From Isoetes taiwanensis (lineage: Eukaryota; Streptophyta; Lycopodiopsida; Isoetales; Isoetaceae), in assembly GCA_021234155.1 (NCBI GenBank), contig JAJEKV010000034.1, forward strand, positions 10,444,697-10,508,696: 64,000 nucleotides of DNA, in the 5' to 3' direction. The notes beneath the pieces were generated by a model that saw only the letters and a list, made by a program, of their open reading frames with translations, was not told the DNA's origin and did not search any database. The position numbers were made by a program, and so were the translations under genes. The number at the start of each line of letters is the position of its first letter. The first letter of the stretch is position 1. Of this stretch, positions 35,008 through 47,190 are shown piece by piece.

Positions 35008-35020
35008 TGGTATCAGAGCC
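35008..35020 (+). promoter_or_regulatory. tRNA-Met primer-binding site
   Basis: TGGTATCAGAGCC, complementary to the 3' end of initiator methionyl-tRNA as in most plant copia elements. It directly follows the LTR and precedes the gag start at 35039. Confidence 0.85.
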
Positions 35021-35038
35021 TTTGAGTCTAAAAGGGAG

Positions 35039-37190
35039 ATGGCATCTAATAAGATTGCTGCCTCAATACTTGCTGATGTTAAGGTATATAAAGGAGGTTC
35101 TGGTTTCCAAGCATGGAAGATGAAGGTTGAAAAGGCTTTGGAAGCAGAAGGGCTGTGGGATTTGGTCCGTCCTCTCACAGAAACGGAGAAGCAAAGGCGG
35201 GTTTCTATGAAGAATGAAGCTGGAGAGTCATCAAAGCCGGAATCAGCTAAGGCTGGAAAGGATGCTGCAAGAGATTTAGCTCAAGCAAAAGGTATTATTA
35301 TTTCAAAACTTGGCTATGGTATTATTGCTTCAATTCATAGCATGGATCCACGAGATATGTGGCAGTATTTGTTGAATGAATATGAACAGCTAACTGCATC
35401 ACAGAGACATAAATTGGAACAAGAATTAAGAATGTTGAAATATGAAAGTGGTCAGGATTTGGTTGAGTTATTTGATAAAATGGACGGAATATTTATGGAT
35501 TTAGAAGGGGCTGCACCCCTTTCTGCTCAATCAAAAATACTTTATATTTCAGATGTATTTGCTGCATATGATGAAAATCTTGCATCTTTAATTCGTACTA
35601 TGTCTAGAACTAAAGAAGAAGCTATAAGTATTGCAAGGACTGAAATTACACAAAGAGAAGCTAGAAGGAGTTATGATCAAGGGGGAGATAGTATTTTATA
35701 TTTTGGGAGAGGAAGAGGTAGAAGCAAGGATGTAATGTGCTATGGTTGTGGAGAGACCGGGCATATTAAGCCCAACTGTACTAAAATCAGAGGACGTTCA
35801 TGCTATGCTTGTGGAGGAGCTGGCCATCTGGACAATATGTGTACAAAAAGAGGAAGAGGACGTGGAAGCTTTAGGGGATCCTCTAGTAGAGGTGCATCCA
35901 GAAGTGTTACCTTTTCAAAGCCAACCATAGGTGCTGTATCGGAAGAAATTCCTGAGGAGGAGGTAAAGTCATATGCTTTATCAAATTTATGTGATGAAAA
36001 TGTGTCTAACCCTGTGGTTATAGATTCTGGAGCTGAAAAATCCGTGATGCAAAGTTCAAAGATATTAAGAAATCTTGAAACTAGTAAGCTCGAGATCGCG
36101 CATGTATGGCTAATGGAGAAAATCAAAATGTAGAAGCTTGTGGTGTGTTAGAACTCATAGGAGAGAATGGGAAAGTTATTACTATTAATAATGTGTTGTG
36201 TGTACCAGGGATGATAAAAAACTTAATCTCTGTAGAAGATCTAGTTGATAAAAATTATAAAGTCTTGTTTGACAAGCATATGTGCATAGTTCTTGATAAT
36301 GGAAAAATAGTTTTATATGCAAAAAGAATTGGAAATCGGTTTGAGCTTTGTCCTAGAAATATAAACATTTTATTAAGTGAAGGTGGAAAGGAAAACTCAA
36401 TGGAATTATGGCATCAAAGATTAGGCCACACAAATTTGAAAAATATAATGTTTATGAGAAAATACAAGTTATTGGATGGTCTAGATTTTACAGATTTTAC
36501 AGATAATAGTGAGGAAAGCACTCCGTGTCATGGATGCATGTTGGGCAAGCAAAGTAGGAAACCCTTTCTCATGAAGGGTGAACGGGTAAATGAAAAATTA
36601 GCCCTAGTCCATTCCGATGTATGTGGGCCTATGAGAGTTAGAAGTGCTAGTGGAAAATACTATTTTGTGTCATTTATTGATGACTATACAAGAAAAGCTA
36701 AGTGGTACTTCTTAACTCATAAAAGTCAGGTGTTCAACTCATTTAAAGCTTATCTTGCAGAAGTAGAACGTGAAACAGGTGCTAAACTAAAATGTTTAAG
36801 ATCAGATAGAGGGGGAGAGTACTTATCAGATGAGTTTAAAAGATTTTGTTTAGAAACAGGAATCAAAAGACAATTAACTTGCAGCGGTACTCCTCAGCAG
36901 AACGGTGTCTCTGAAAGAAAGAATCGAACGGTAATGGAAGCAGCACGAGCTATGTTAAAGCATGCAGGTCTTCCAAAGTTTTTGTGGGCAGAAGCTGTAA
37001 ATACCGCATTCTATGTTCAAAATAAAATTTCAAGCAAAGCTTTAAATGGTCAGATTCCAGACGAGTTATGGACAGGCAAACGTCAATCGGTAAAAGACTT
37101 CAAAGCTTTTGGTTGTTTAGCATATTCAAAGGTAATAGATGGCAATATATCAAAATTGGATGATAGAAGTAGAGTGGCATATGGCACATG
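35039..37190 (+). pseudogene. Copia gag-pol, 3'-truncated
   Basis: Gag from MASNKIAASILADVKVYKGG with a Gag_pre-type SQRHKLEQELRMLKYESGQD region, two zinc knuckles (CYGCGETGHIKPNC, CYACGGAGHLDNMC) and an aspartic protease motif VVIDSGAEKSV. A frameshift near 36100 separates this from pol: the GAG-pre-integrase histidine/cysteine region (LWHQRLGHTN, CHGCMLGKQ), then the integrase core (DVCGPM, DDYTRKAKWYF, SDRGGEYLSDEF, CSGTPQQNGVSERKNR). Homology stops at about 37180 after KLDDRSRVAYG. Reverse transcriptase, RNase H and the 3' LTR are gone, replaced by an L1 LINE. The frameshift makes it inactive. Confidence 0.93.
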
Positions 37191-37724
37191 AGTTCAGGTC
37201 AATGTTTTACAGCTCAAACTCGAGATCAGGTTGATACAGGTCAAATTAAAGAGATTGAGAAAGAAAAGGATGTGGTACTTGATACACCCAACAGACAATT
37301 TTCTCAATGTGACAAAGCAGACCCTCAAAGCCTCAGCCCTGAGATTGTCTTCAACACTCAAGATATGGAGAAAGATGCCCAACTTTCCAGGCAAGTCCCT
37401 TTTCATAATAGCTCTAAGAAATGTCTGTTTAATAACTCTACAAATAGTATGTTTGAGTTCATCCCAGGTGGTATTTCTGACAGTGAGGATGAGATTGACT
37501 CTAGTAAGGAGAACTTGGAGAATGCTAAATGGGGAGATGATGAGCTGTTAAGGGATACCTATCTGAACACTAAACCTCCATCTAAACCTCTGTCTATTCT
37601 AAAGGACTCTAATACTCCTGCTAATAATACAAGAAGTAGAAAACAAAATCAAGTCTCTAAGAGGGCTAAAAAAAAGAAGTGAGTGTAGTCTTTCCTTTTC
37701 CCTGCTTCTGATTATCTCCTTTCT

Positions 37725-40700
37725 ATGAGGATAATTAGTTGGAATTTAAGAGGGGTTAAGGGGCCCCTAAAGAGAAGGAGGGCAATTGCTCAGCTCAGAC
37801 AATATAATGCTGACATAATAATGCTGCAAGAACTGAAGCTCCCCAAATTTGAGGCATCTAATTTGGGTGACTGGATCTACCCTGGGGCTTCCTCCATATG
37901 GATGGAAGCAAATGGAACTAAAGGTGGAATGTGTATTATCTGGAAATATCTCCATCATATCTCCTTCTGCAACAGCATTTCCAAAATGTGGCAAGCTGTA
38001 ACTTTCTCATTAAATAACTCTACCTTTGGTGTTATTAATATTTATGCTTCTACTTGCCGCAAAGATAGAGAAAAGCTCTGGCCTGAACTTAGCTCTTGGA
38101 TTATTAGCAACTCATCTATAGATTGGATCATAGGAGGGGACTTCAATAATACTCCAGCTTGGGACTTGAAATTGGGGAATAAAATAAATATGTCTCTAAC
38201 TGAAAAAAGGAACTGGGATAATTTTATGGTTGACTCCTCCCTGATTCATATTCCATCTTCCACCTCTATATTCACGTGGTCTAATAAAACGTAAAGATCA
38301 AGATAGAGTCTATCGTGCTTTGGATAGATTTTATATCTCCAATCCAAATTGATTTCGGGATAATTGCTTTGTAACAAGTGATGAAGGTACATCCATCTCG
38401 GATCACCAACCTCAATTTCTCCGTATCAAGCATCTTCTAAATTTCCCAAGAGATGGTAATATTCCCTTTAAGTTGAATCTGCTCTCTGTGAGAATAGCTC
38501 ATTCAGCCAGGAGTTCTCTCAGTTCTATCAATCTATTGAGTCTATGCATCCAAATCATTCCATGAAACACTTCTACCATAAGATTAAAAAATCTAAGGAA
38601 TGGATTAAGGGCTAGGCTAAAAACAAGCATATGGCTAAAGTGCAAGAGAAGGAAAATCTAATGAATAAAATGAAAGAGATAAGATCTCTGCTTCAGATTG
38701 ACCCTTTGAACTCTAATCTTCATGTTGGTGAGGAGCTCCTTGAGAGGCATCTGAAAAGTATAGAAGAGAGAGAAGCCAAATTCTCAGCCATTAAATGCAA
38801 GATTAAATATAATAGTGAGCTAGACTATGGCAGCTCAAAATTCTTCTTCAGAGTGGCTAAAAATAGACTTTTAAAAAATTCTATAAATCAGGTGAACAAT
38901 GGCTCTGGCTCTATGCTCACCTCGACCTCTGAGATCAAAAATTTCTTCCATGATAGTTACTCTTCTCTTTTTAAGAAGTCTGAACTTAATGCAAATGAGA
39001 TTTTAGCTAAGGATAAATTTCTGGCAGATTTGAATTCAGTATTGCCAAATCCCATTGATAGCATGGATGCATCCTTTACCTCAATCCCTACTGAAGATGA
39101 AATCTACAAGACTCTGCAGAGTTTTTCTATTAACAAATCTCCTGGCCCTGATGGATTTCCTCCAGAATTTTTCATAAATTTCTGGGATATTATGAAATTC
39201 GACATTATTGGTCTTGTGCATGGTTTCTGGGCCTCTGGCAACTTGCACTCTTCTATCTCTGCTGGTTTCATTACCTTAGTGCCAAAAGTAGATAATCCTA
39301 CACCTTTTGCTGAATGGAGGCCAATATCCTTAACAAATTCTTCCTATAAACTATGTGCTAAAATAATTGCCAGCAGAATTCAGGCTTATTTACAGAAAAA
39401 CATCAGTGTCAACCAATCTGCCTTTCTACCCAACAGATTTATTCTAGATAACTACATCAGTGCAATGGAAGGTCTCCACTGGAATAGGGTTTCAAATCAG
39501 TCTTGCATCCTTCTAAAGTTTGGACTTCAAAGAGAGCATTTGATCTTTGTTGATTGGAACTTCATTGACTTGGCTTTAAATAAAATGGGTTTCCATCCTA
39601 AACTCATTACCCTTATTCATGGTCCGAACTCCGTGTCCAATTACGCTATTCTAATAAATGGATCTCCCTCCAATTTTTTCCTTTGGCCAAAGGAGTAAGG
39701 CAAAGGCTGCCCTTTAGCTCCATATATCTTTCTCATTGTATTTGAGATGCTCACGAGATGTGTAGTAAGTATGCAAAATTCGGATCTTTAATTGGTCTCA
39801 GGCTTCCAAATAACTTAGACATGCTCACAATATCTCAATATGCTGATGATACTTTTGCCTTCCTAGATTCCAATCCTGCCAATGTTGGTAGATTTTTGGA
39901 TCTCATTAGAAATTTCTCAGCTGCATCAGGGGTCCATTTAAACCTTGACAAAAGCAAAATCATTGGTGATGTAGACCATTCTTCTATATGTGGAATTTCT
40001 GTTCTAAGTTGCAATCAAGCCTCTAATCTCTTAGGTATGCCTCTCTCTCTAAATCCAAATCTGAGAGGTCTCTGGGATCCTATTCTGCAGAGGATTAAGA
40101 GAAAATTAAATAATTTCAGGAATTGTCTTTCCTTTGCAGGTAGAACAATTATTGCAAATTCAGTGCTAGCATCTTCCCATGTTTATTTCTCTTCTGCCCT
40201 TGTAGCACCTAAAGCTATTTACTCTGAATTGGAGAAAACTACCAGAAACTTCATATGGAATGGATCTCACCTTGTTAACTGGAAGTCAATTGCTAGACCT
40301 AAGACCTTTGGAGGTCTAGGCTGCAAGAATCTTTACCTGCAAGCTTGCTCCCTTGCAGGTAAATACATTTGGAGATCAATTAGAGGTGACTGCTCCCCTG
40401 CCTCTCAATTTGTAACTCATTGGTTAAAAGCTTCATATCCTACAGGGCATCCAAGTATTAAAAGTTCCCTTCCTGATTCTGCCTTTGTTGAGCTTCATCC
40501 TGCTCCAAATACCTCCCCCTTAATGAGGAACTTAATTAAGGCCTGGAATCTGATCCATCCTGTGCTCCAGAAAAATGATCTCTCATCTGCCACCATGAAC
40601 ACGAGTTTGTTTTGGTCTCCAATTTTTTCGGATCATAACTACAAAGTAATGGCCATAAAGCATCCAAGGATTTACAGTAAATGGTCTAATATGGGTATAT

Positions 40701-41548
40701 CTACTATCAAAGATCTTTACAAGAATAATAACTCTATTTTATCTTGGACTGTTGTGAAGCTTGCTCTCAAAGGAACTTCCACTGATAAAAAGATCTACCA
40801 TCACTTCAGATCTATTCTGGCTAACTTCAATAAGTTTAATGACTTCAGCAGATCTATTGGTTGTTCCATAAATGGGAGGCTGAATTATAAGGTCAAAGAA
40901 ATTTACAATCTGCTAAATGTTAATGATTCTCCAATAAAGGCTAGTGAGAAATGGAATTTGAATCAAAATCAGACTTTGGATTTGTTTAAAAATATCTGGG
41001 AATCTTACTGCTCTCCAAAGGTTTGCTTTTTTATTTGGTTGATAGCTCACAAAAGCCTCACGAATTTGGTCTCACTTTCCAAAAGATGTACTGTTTCCAC
41101 TGTGTGTCACTCTGGTTGTCTCCAGGATGAAACTTTAGAACATATTTTTCTTTGTCCTAAGTTGAGCCCTTTCTGGACTTGGTTTTTTGACAAACTTGGC
41201 AATCATCTCAAGAACAGAAACATCAACTCCATCATTGATTTCATTCAACAAGGAGACATTATAGCCAATACTTTGGTCCACACTGCCTTGTGGAATATAT
41301 GGAAGTCCAGAAATAGAATTCTTTATTCTTCTAAACATATGTCTGTCTTTTGGATTAAAATGCATTTCCAATTTGATGTTGAGGCTATGGCTACATGTCA
41401 TAAAAGGAAGCATGGAGACAACTACAATTCCAGCTGGAACTCATTGGGGTTTTTCAGGGGACAATTTGATTTATTTGTTTCTAAACTAAATGTTGTGGAT
41501 TCTAATGCACCATTCTCTGATTCTGACAGAATACATGATGTTCCTTAG
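37725..41548 (+). pseudogene. LINE ORF2 (endonuclease-RT)
   Basis: Starts MRIISWNLRGVKGPLKRRRA with an apurinic-type endonuclease (LQELKLP, GGDFNNTPAW). A frameshift at about 38290 and stops to 38630 follow. RT resumes with SINKSPGPDGFPPEFF, WRPISLTNSSYKLCAKIIA, NQSAFLPNRFI, then GKGCPLAPY in another frame, and SQYADDTFAFLD after a frame change near 39700-39758. The remaining 596 codons include the zinc-binding C-terminus (CHSGCLQDETLEHIFLCPKL). Roughly 1270 codons in total, a normal plant L1 ORF2 length, with at least three frame breaks. Confidence 0.9.
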
Positions 41549-42011
41549 AGGGGAAGGTGCTACAAAGTTGGATACTGATATTGATAGCTATGAGATCACT
41601 TTGCATCAGAGTCAGCCAACTAAGAAGAGGAAATTGACCTTGAAAGAATTGTGTGACATGACTGATGAGTTCATCCAGGAAGTAGAAAGTTCAAGAAAAA
41701 GGGAAGCTCTTTGGGCAGAAATATTCACGAGAGAATTCATGCAAATGCACATTTTGTTTGAGTTCATCTTCAATACACATTTCAGTATGTCAGAGAGGCA
41801 GTTATCAAAATACAGGGAATTATATTATAGTCATAAGCTTCTCACGGATTTACATGGTACCTTGCTGCTACTCAGGGGAAAGGAAAGCCTAAGTTCACTG
41901 CTGTTACAAAATGATTGTGGCAAAAATAGATATTCACATGGCTCCACAACTAATTTTTACAGACATTACAATCAGTGGTTCGACAGAAATCTGGACAGTA
42001 GCCATAGCTAG
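41549..42011 (+). other. Additional ORF in LINE 3' region
   Basis: A frame overlapping the end of ORF2 (open from 41490) reads KLTLKELCDMTDEFIQEVES then REALWAEIFTREFMQMHILF and LYYSHKLLTDLHGTLLLL. It is charged, helical and unlike the low-complexity frames nearby, so it may be real coding sequence carried by the LINE: a third ORF or a transduced host exon. I do not recognise the protein. Confidence 0.35.
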
Positions 42012-42452
42012 TCTTCCCTTGGCTTTGGACCTTTGCTCATTCTGCATTTCATATTCCTATCCTTTGCAGATGGTCAATCTCATGATTTTCATGATTCAGT
42101 TAGGGATCATGGATAGTATTTTTGTTTGCTCTTGCAGGAAAAAGAGGATCTCAACTACATACAACACTTGACTTCAAGGTTTTTTTCTCCAAATTAGGAA
42201 TTGGATATCTCTCTCTTCTATGGGAGCTGACACTACTGATATTCTCTCCTCATATTCGGATGTTATGTTCTAAATTTTCATGGCTACATTATTTTCATAT
42301 TTCTTATTTTGATGCTCACTCCAAATGAGTATCCTGGTTCTAACCATAACCCTGCTATATAGCAGCTTGGTTTATGGCTTGTATGGCTTTATCTAATTAA
42401 TGGAAAAATCTACCCTTACTCTCAAAAAAAAAAAAAAATAAAAATAAAAATA

Positions 42453-42912
42453 ATTACTCCCCTTCCTCGAGATGCTTGCCCTTAAGCATGTGGAACACAC
42501 CAATGTTGCCAGGAGGAATTGAACCTTGGCTTTGATAACAAGATTGCATATTAAATGGGAGCAAATCATCTAAATGAGAGCAAAAAGAATATTCTTAAAA
42601 ATTTCTCTTTTGTTTTTTAAGAAAAAGGGCTAAAATGAGGTAAAATTTAAAATGAAAAGATGAAGTTGTATTTTGACACCCTTAAAAGTGGCCAGTTATT
42701 TTCCAAAAAATAGACATTAATAAAAGTTGCTACAATAAATAGACAATTTCAAAGACATTAAAAATTTGCCACAAAATTTTCAAGTGAATATGTAGCATAA
42801 TAACAGGGGGTTTCTTTTGTATTTTTGTACGTTTTTTTCTATGGTTTTCATATGATTTGATGGGCGTATTGCACGAGACCTACTGTTTAGTATATCTAGA
42901 GTGCGCACTGTA
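42453..42912. repeat. LTR/PBS-like remnant and dispersed repeat
   Basis: At about 42505-42545 the minus strand reads TGTTATCAAAGCCAAGGTTC, resembling an initiator-tRNA primer-binding site next to a lost minus-strand LTR. 42786-42912 (GAATATGTAGCATAATAACA onward) is the second copy of the repeat at 21901-22026. No gene. Confidence 0.5.
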
Positions 42913-44742
42913 TTCTCATATTTAAATGACATATTATCTATGATTTTGCAATGGTTTAGCATTTGCATATTTTTCCTTGAAAAATCAATTATTTTTAAGT
43001 TCCAAAAACAGACATGCAAACATCGAGGTCCCTTATTTTAGGGTTCTTTGAGGAAAGGGTTTGCTTTACGGTTGCCAGCCAGATTTGCTTCTGGAGAAAA
43101 AACTTCTATGTTCTTGCTCTCTGGAGGAGGAATTGGTATGGTGTAGGTTTTTTGTTTTGGATTATTCATGGTAGCTTTCGGCAAGGCAGGGCAGCGTGGC
43201 TATGGCGGAGGAGTTCCGTGAAGGGCTGGATTTCAGAGTTGTTTGAAGGGCTGATGCACAGGAGCGAGCACATGACTGATGTTTTGCAGTGTGATGCAGA
43301 AAAGCAAGCAGAACAGTGTTGATGCACAGCAAGCAGACAGCGGATTTTGGGGATGTTTTGCATTGGCCTTGATGGCATGGGCATGCCGGATTTGCAGGGC
43401 GAAGCTATTAACGAGGAGGAGATCATCAAGATTTTAGAGGGGCTGTTGATCAGTTAGTGTCGAGCATAGTCAGACTTCAGGTTTGCTATCTCCCTGTGAC
43501 CAAAAGAATCCGGAAGAGGCACACTAGGCCAGCAGGAGAAGCTTTGGTTTTGTGGCCTCTGTAGTGCCGTTGTTTTTTGCATCAGCTTTTTCAGAAGCCT
43601 GGCTCTGACACGAACCCATACCTTGAAAGGTAGCCTCTGCCCCTGCCGAGACTAGGATTGGCAAGCTCTTCGAGCCGCCACAGTTTACCACAAGCATACT
43701 CTATGGATGCACGCCCAAGGAACTGGCAAAGCCATTTTGGACCGAGGAAGCCCAGAGGAGAGAAAGCAACACACAACTCCCAGGTATGTTTTTATTCAGA
43801 AGACAAATTCTTGGGCCTATTCAAATAAATTGGCACAGTTCTTGGGCTTCTCAGTCTGCCATAAGAATTACAAACAAATTCCTGCATTTTTATTGCTGAA
43901 TCCATGGCTCTTTCAACGAAATTTTGGATTTCTTAGGCCATAGGCATATGTCTATCAACCATAGGCATATGTATGCACCCGAAGCTGTATGTTCTGCCCC
44001 ACATTCGTCCAGACAAAGAATTATGGGCCGGATTTGATTTAAATAGTTTGCTTACATCTAGAAATGGTCTGTAAATAGCCGATTTAGTGCCCATTGACAC
44101 TGGAATGCAGGGCGGACACAAAGTCCAATTGATCTTCCTTAGAAAAATCCAGCAAAGTGTTAATAGAAGTGTTAATAGGTCTACAACAAGTATACTGGCA
44201 GAAGATGTCTCTTCAACAACTTTGGTTGACATGCTTTTGTCAGTATGGTTGGTTAGCAGTCAAGTGCATATTGATGATGCTATCACCTCCTCTCACAACA
44301 CATTTCAGCACACAGAAAAGATCCCACTGATGTTCTTGATTCCATAAATGCATTTTAGCAATGACAAGAAATCATGTCCACCTGTGCCTTACTGCAATAT
44401 CTGAAGCTTTCTAGCACACAGAACAATGGTATTGTATATGCATGAAAAATGGTATCTGTGACAATGTTAAGGTGTGTATCTGCAAACGAATCACTCCAGG
44501 CTGGAAGGTTTTAACTGCAGAAAATGCTGTGCCAGCATATTGGCATTGGTAAAGCTTCTGCGGCTTCTCCTTGGAAACTGAACAATCATCACATTTTGAG
44601 CAATTGCGAGCTGATCTTCATAAAACTAGAATAATTATGCATAATCTTAATCATGCATCTTAGCCCTATAACAAAGATGGACATGTGTATGAATGACTTT
44701 GGTGGTGTTATCACTAACCTTATTCATGTTTTATTTACTCAG
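42913..44742. other. Gene-less stretch
   Basis: A few protein-like snippets (DLQGEAINEEEIIKILEG near 43390-43445) occur without clear splice context. No family recognised. Confidence 0.4.
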
Positions 44743-44805
44743 ATTGCAATTCTGCGACAAAAAGCAATGTCTGAGGAGGGAAACAAAAAAAAGAGGCCGT
44801 CCTAG
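44743..44805 (+). CDS. Possible terminal exon
   Basis: A good branch-point/polypyrimidine/acceptor context (CTAAC..TTTTATTTACTCAG) precedes 20 codons, IAILRQKAMSEEGNKKKRPS, and a TAG. A lysine-rich tail of this kind is typical of a last coding exon, but no other exon can be linked and the identity is unknown. Confidence 0.25.
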   Translation: MAILRQKAMSEEGNKKKRPS

Positions 44806-45079
44806 GTAAAAATAAATTAGAACGAATTACTCTCTATTTTGTAAAAAAATATTATTGTACGTAATCTTGAAAAAAAAAACAACAAAAGGTGATGGCTCTG
44901 CCAGTGCTGAATTGTTGTATTGTATAATATTATACATTGGTATTAATATTATATGTCTAATTCTATGCAATGTTTTCGTTTCCATAATTTGAGCACCTCT
45001 AGTTTGTTAGATTTGTGAGGTTATGATATACCATTCATCATTAAAGTATTAGGTAATACACCCCTACACCATCCTTAAG

Positions 45080-45505
45080 GCCCCGAAGGGGCCAAATTTT
45101 TTTTTATTTAACACAAACCATTAACACAAAACTAACATTATTAACACAAACCATTGCATTTGACACATTTAAATTAAAATCCCCCTTAAACCCCCTTTGG
45201 TTTGGGTGCATATTCACACGGGGGGTTACGTAGGGCAGCGAGAGCCTCAAAAAATTTACAATACATGTACAAAATTAACACCATTAAGTACGTCCTCTCA
45301 AACCTTATAGTATTTTGCAAACCTTAATATACAGTATACAAAAACTTGTACATGCATACCCCACAAACGAGGATCGCTATGTACGGTCCAGATCTTGGAA
45401 TAAAGGGAAAATATGCCCATCCGACAGCTCTCGTTGCCCGAAGTAACCCCCCGTGTGAATATGTAGCAAAATAGCAAGGGTTTCCAAGGGGATTTGATAT
45501 GGATA
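45080..45505. mobile_element. Foldback MITE, copy 2
   Basis: Same family as 26465-26885: CCCCTTAAACCCCC left arm, GGGTGCATATTCACACGGGG, and right arm CCCCCCGTGTGAATATG. Here the right arm leaves the arm sequence after GAATATGT and runs into AGCAAAATAGCAAGGGTTTC, the wording of the 21901/42786 repeat. The two repeat families therefore share a terminus or recombined. Confidence 0.7.
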
Positions 45506-46499
45506 TAAAAATAACAATTCCTGAAACCATAGACCATATATCCCTAAAACAATTGAATGGGTTGTTATAAAAAAAAAAAAAGATTCAAGATAAAAAATAA
45601 TCACATTAACTCACTGGGTACATTGGCCTTCGTTACCTTAATGTGCAAGGGTTGTTCGTGCATTCGAAGCAAATATCAACAACTATATCATTTGAGTGCA
45701 CAAATTAAGATTTTTGATGCCATGTTCCATAAGTAGTCTTATTAAGACATTGAGTTATTTTGGTAGAGGTTCAAGCCCTCGTATTTCATATTCTAAAATC
45801 TTAGGCAAAGCCGTATAGAGGTTCGATATTCCCTCAAAACCTTAGGCGAAATCGTATTTCATATTTCAAAATCATAGGCACCTCCAAACATAAATGACTA
45901 TAAGCAAAACAAGAGGTGCCCAGAGGCTCCAATATACGATCTGGGTCGTAGGATCGGTCGGACGGCTGTGGTAGTCCAGCATGCACCTCGCTTAGAATAT
46001 GTAGCAAAATAACAAGTGCAATATTCAACTGAAACATAGTATTTTCAAATTTAAAAGATTTTATCTTCAGTACTCACATAACAAATTTACAAGTTTTGGG
46101 GACTTAATTATGAAAAATAGGAGTGTGAGGAGTGATGAAGGAGCTGTGAGCAATTGTTATCGTTATCTTTACTCTCGTTAAATATTCATTAAGCTCATAT
46201 GTTTATAGGTCTGCCATGCCACCGGCACCTTTTGTTTTTCCACAGACAGCAAAATCATATAAATGAAGTTGGATACAAAAGATTTATAGTGTAACTATCT
46301 TAAGGTAGACAATCATGCCACATTCCTTATGATTTTAGTGTTCACGCTGCTTCAGCAAAATTAACCCATTTCAAGGTTAATGAAAAAGACTATGAGAGAT
46401 AAGAGACAAATCCCTGTGAGCAGCCGATTCTCCCATATATATCTTCACGTATCTTAGAAATCCAGACCTCTAGAGCAGTACATAAAAGCAAAAAAGCAT
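45506..46499. other. Gene-less stretch
   Basis: A short diverged duplication (CGTATTTCATATT...ATCATAGGCA/ATCTTAGGCA) at 45780-45890, and another GAATATGTAGCAAAATAACA at 45996. Nothing else. Confidence 0.45.
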
Positions 46500-47190
46500 C
46501 ACATTGAGAGGGAAAAACCCGTACCTGCAGCCAATCAACATAGAGTTAGCATGAAAATGGTAATTCTATGAGGGCCAAAAGGTACATTGGGTTTTTCCGG
46601 CGTATAGCCCTTCACCCAATGTAACACTTTTGCCCAATGCACAACTATAGAGGATTTTTAACTACTCATGAAATAACAAACTGAAACCCAGAAAGAGGCA
46701 AGACATAGATGTTAAACAAACAATAGGATCTAAGTCAAATCCTAAAGCAGTAATTTTGGCCCTGTTTCATGTATTTAGAGGAGCCTACCTTAATGTGTTT
46801 TGAGACACATTTATATTAACCGGGGGATTGTAGTCCCATGAAAAAATAGAAACGGATACAAAACCTTCTGTAGCTTAGCTTAAAGATACCTGGTATACAT
46901 CTGGATCAGAGTTATATTCATCTTCCTGCTGTGAATCAGGAACAAATAATCTGTCATTGTCTGGTTGATTATAACCTCCACGCCCATAGCCGCTCCCTCT
47001 TTTTGGGTACCTTGGGCCTTGGTAATTACCGTAACTCCTTTTGGAGTCAGAACTGTTTCCCCTTCCGGATTTCTCCATGCTATCGGCTTCAACACTAAGC
47101 CTACAGAACTCCAGCTCCCTTTCAAGCTCAATATTGTTTAGAAACTTTCCTTTGGCGCCATATCTCTTAGATCTATGCGTATTCATTTGT
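46500..47190 (-). repeat. Diverged third copy of the retroelement 5' unit
   Basis: Minus-strand exon-like frame 47186-46889 (RSKRYGAKGKFLNNIELERE, then EKSGRGNSSDSKRSYGNY and FVPDSQQEDE) ends DPDVYQ directly before a donor GTATCT, in phase 0. It is a clear paralogue of the RG-rich exon at 49378-49058. Downstream on the minus strand, 46636-46571 repeats the intronic hairpin of the two other copies, and CGTACCTGCAGCCAATCAA at 46524 matches 55676. This makes it a third, older 5' unit in tandem. Confidence 0.7.

Larger units (their letters stand above)
37191..42450 (+). mobile_element. L1-type LINE, 5'-truncated
   Basis: Runs from the copia junction to a poly(A)/(AAAAT)n tail at 42424-42452. The first frame (37188-37682) is an acidic, Ser/Asn-rich stretch ending RAKKKK, probably the C-terminal part of ORF1 or the inter-ORF protein. 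ORF2 follows. The insertion orientation is the same as the copia element. Because no copia sequence resumes after the tail, the junction is not a simple LINE insertion into the element. Confidence 0.85.
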
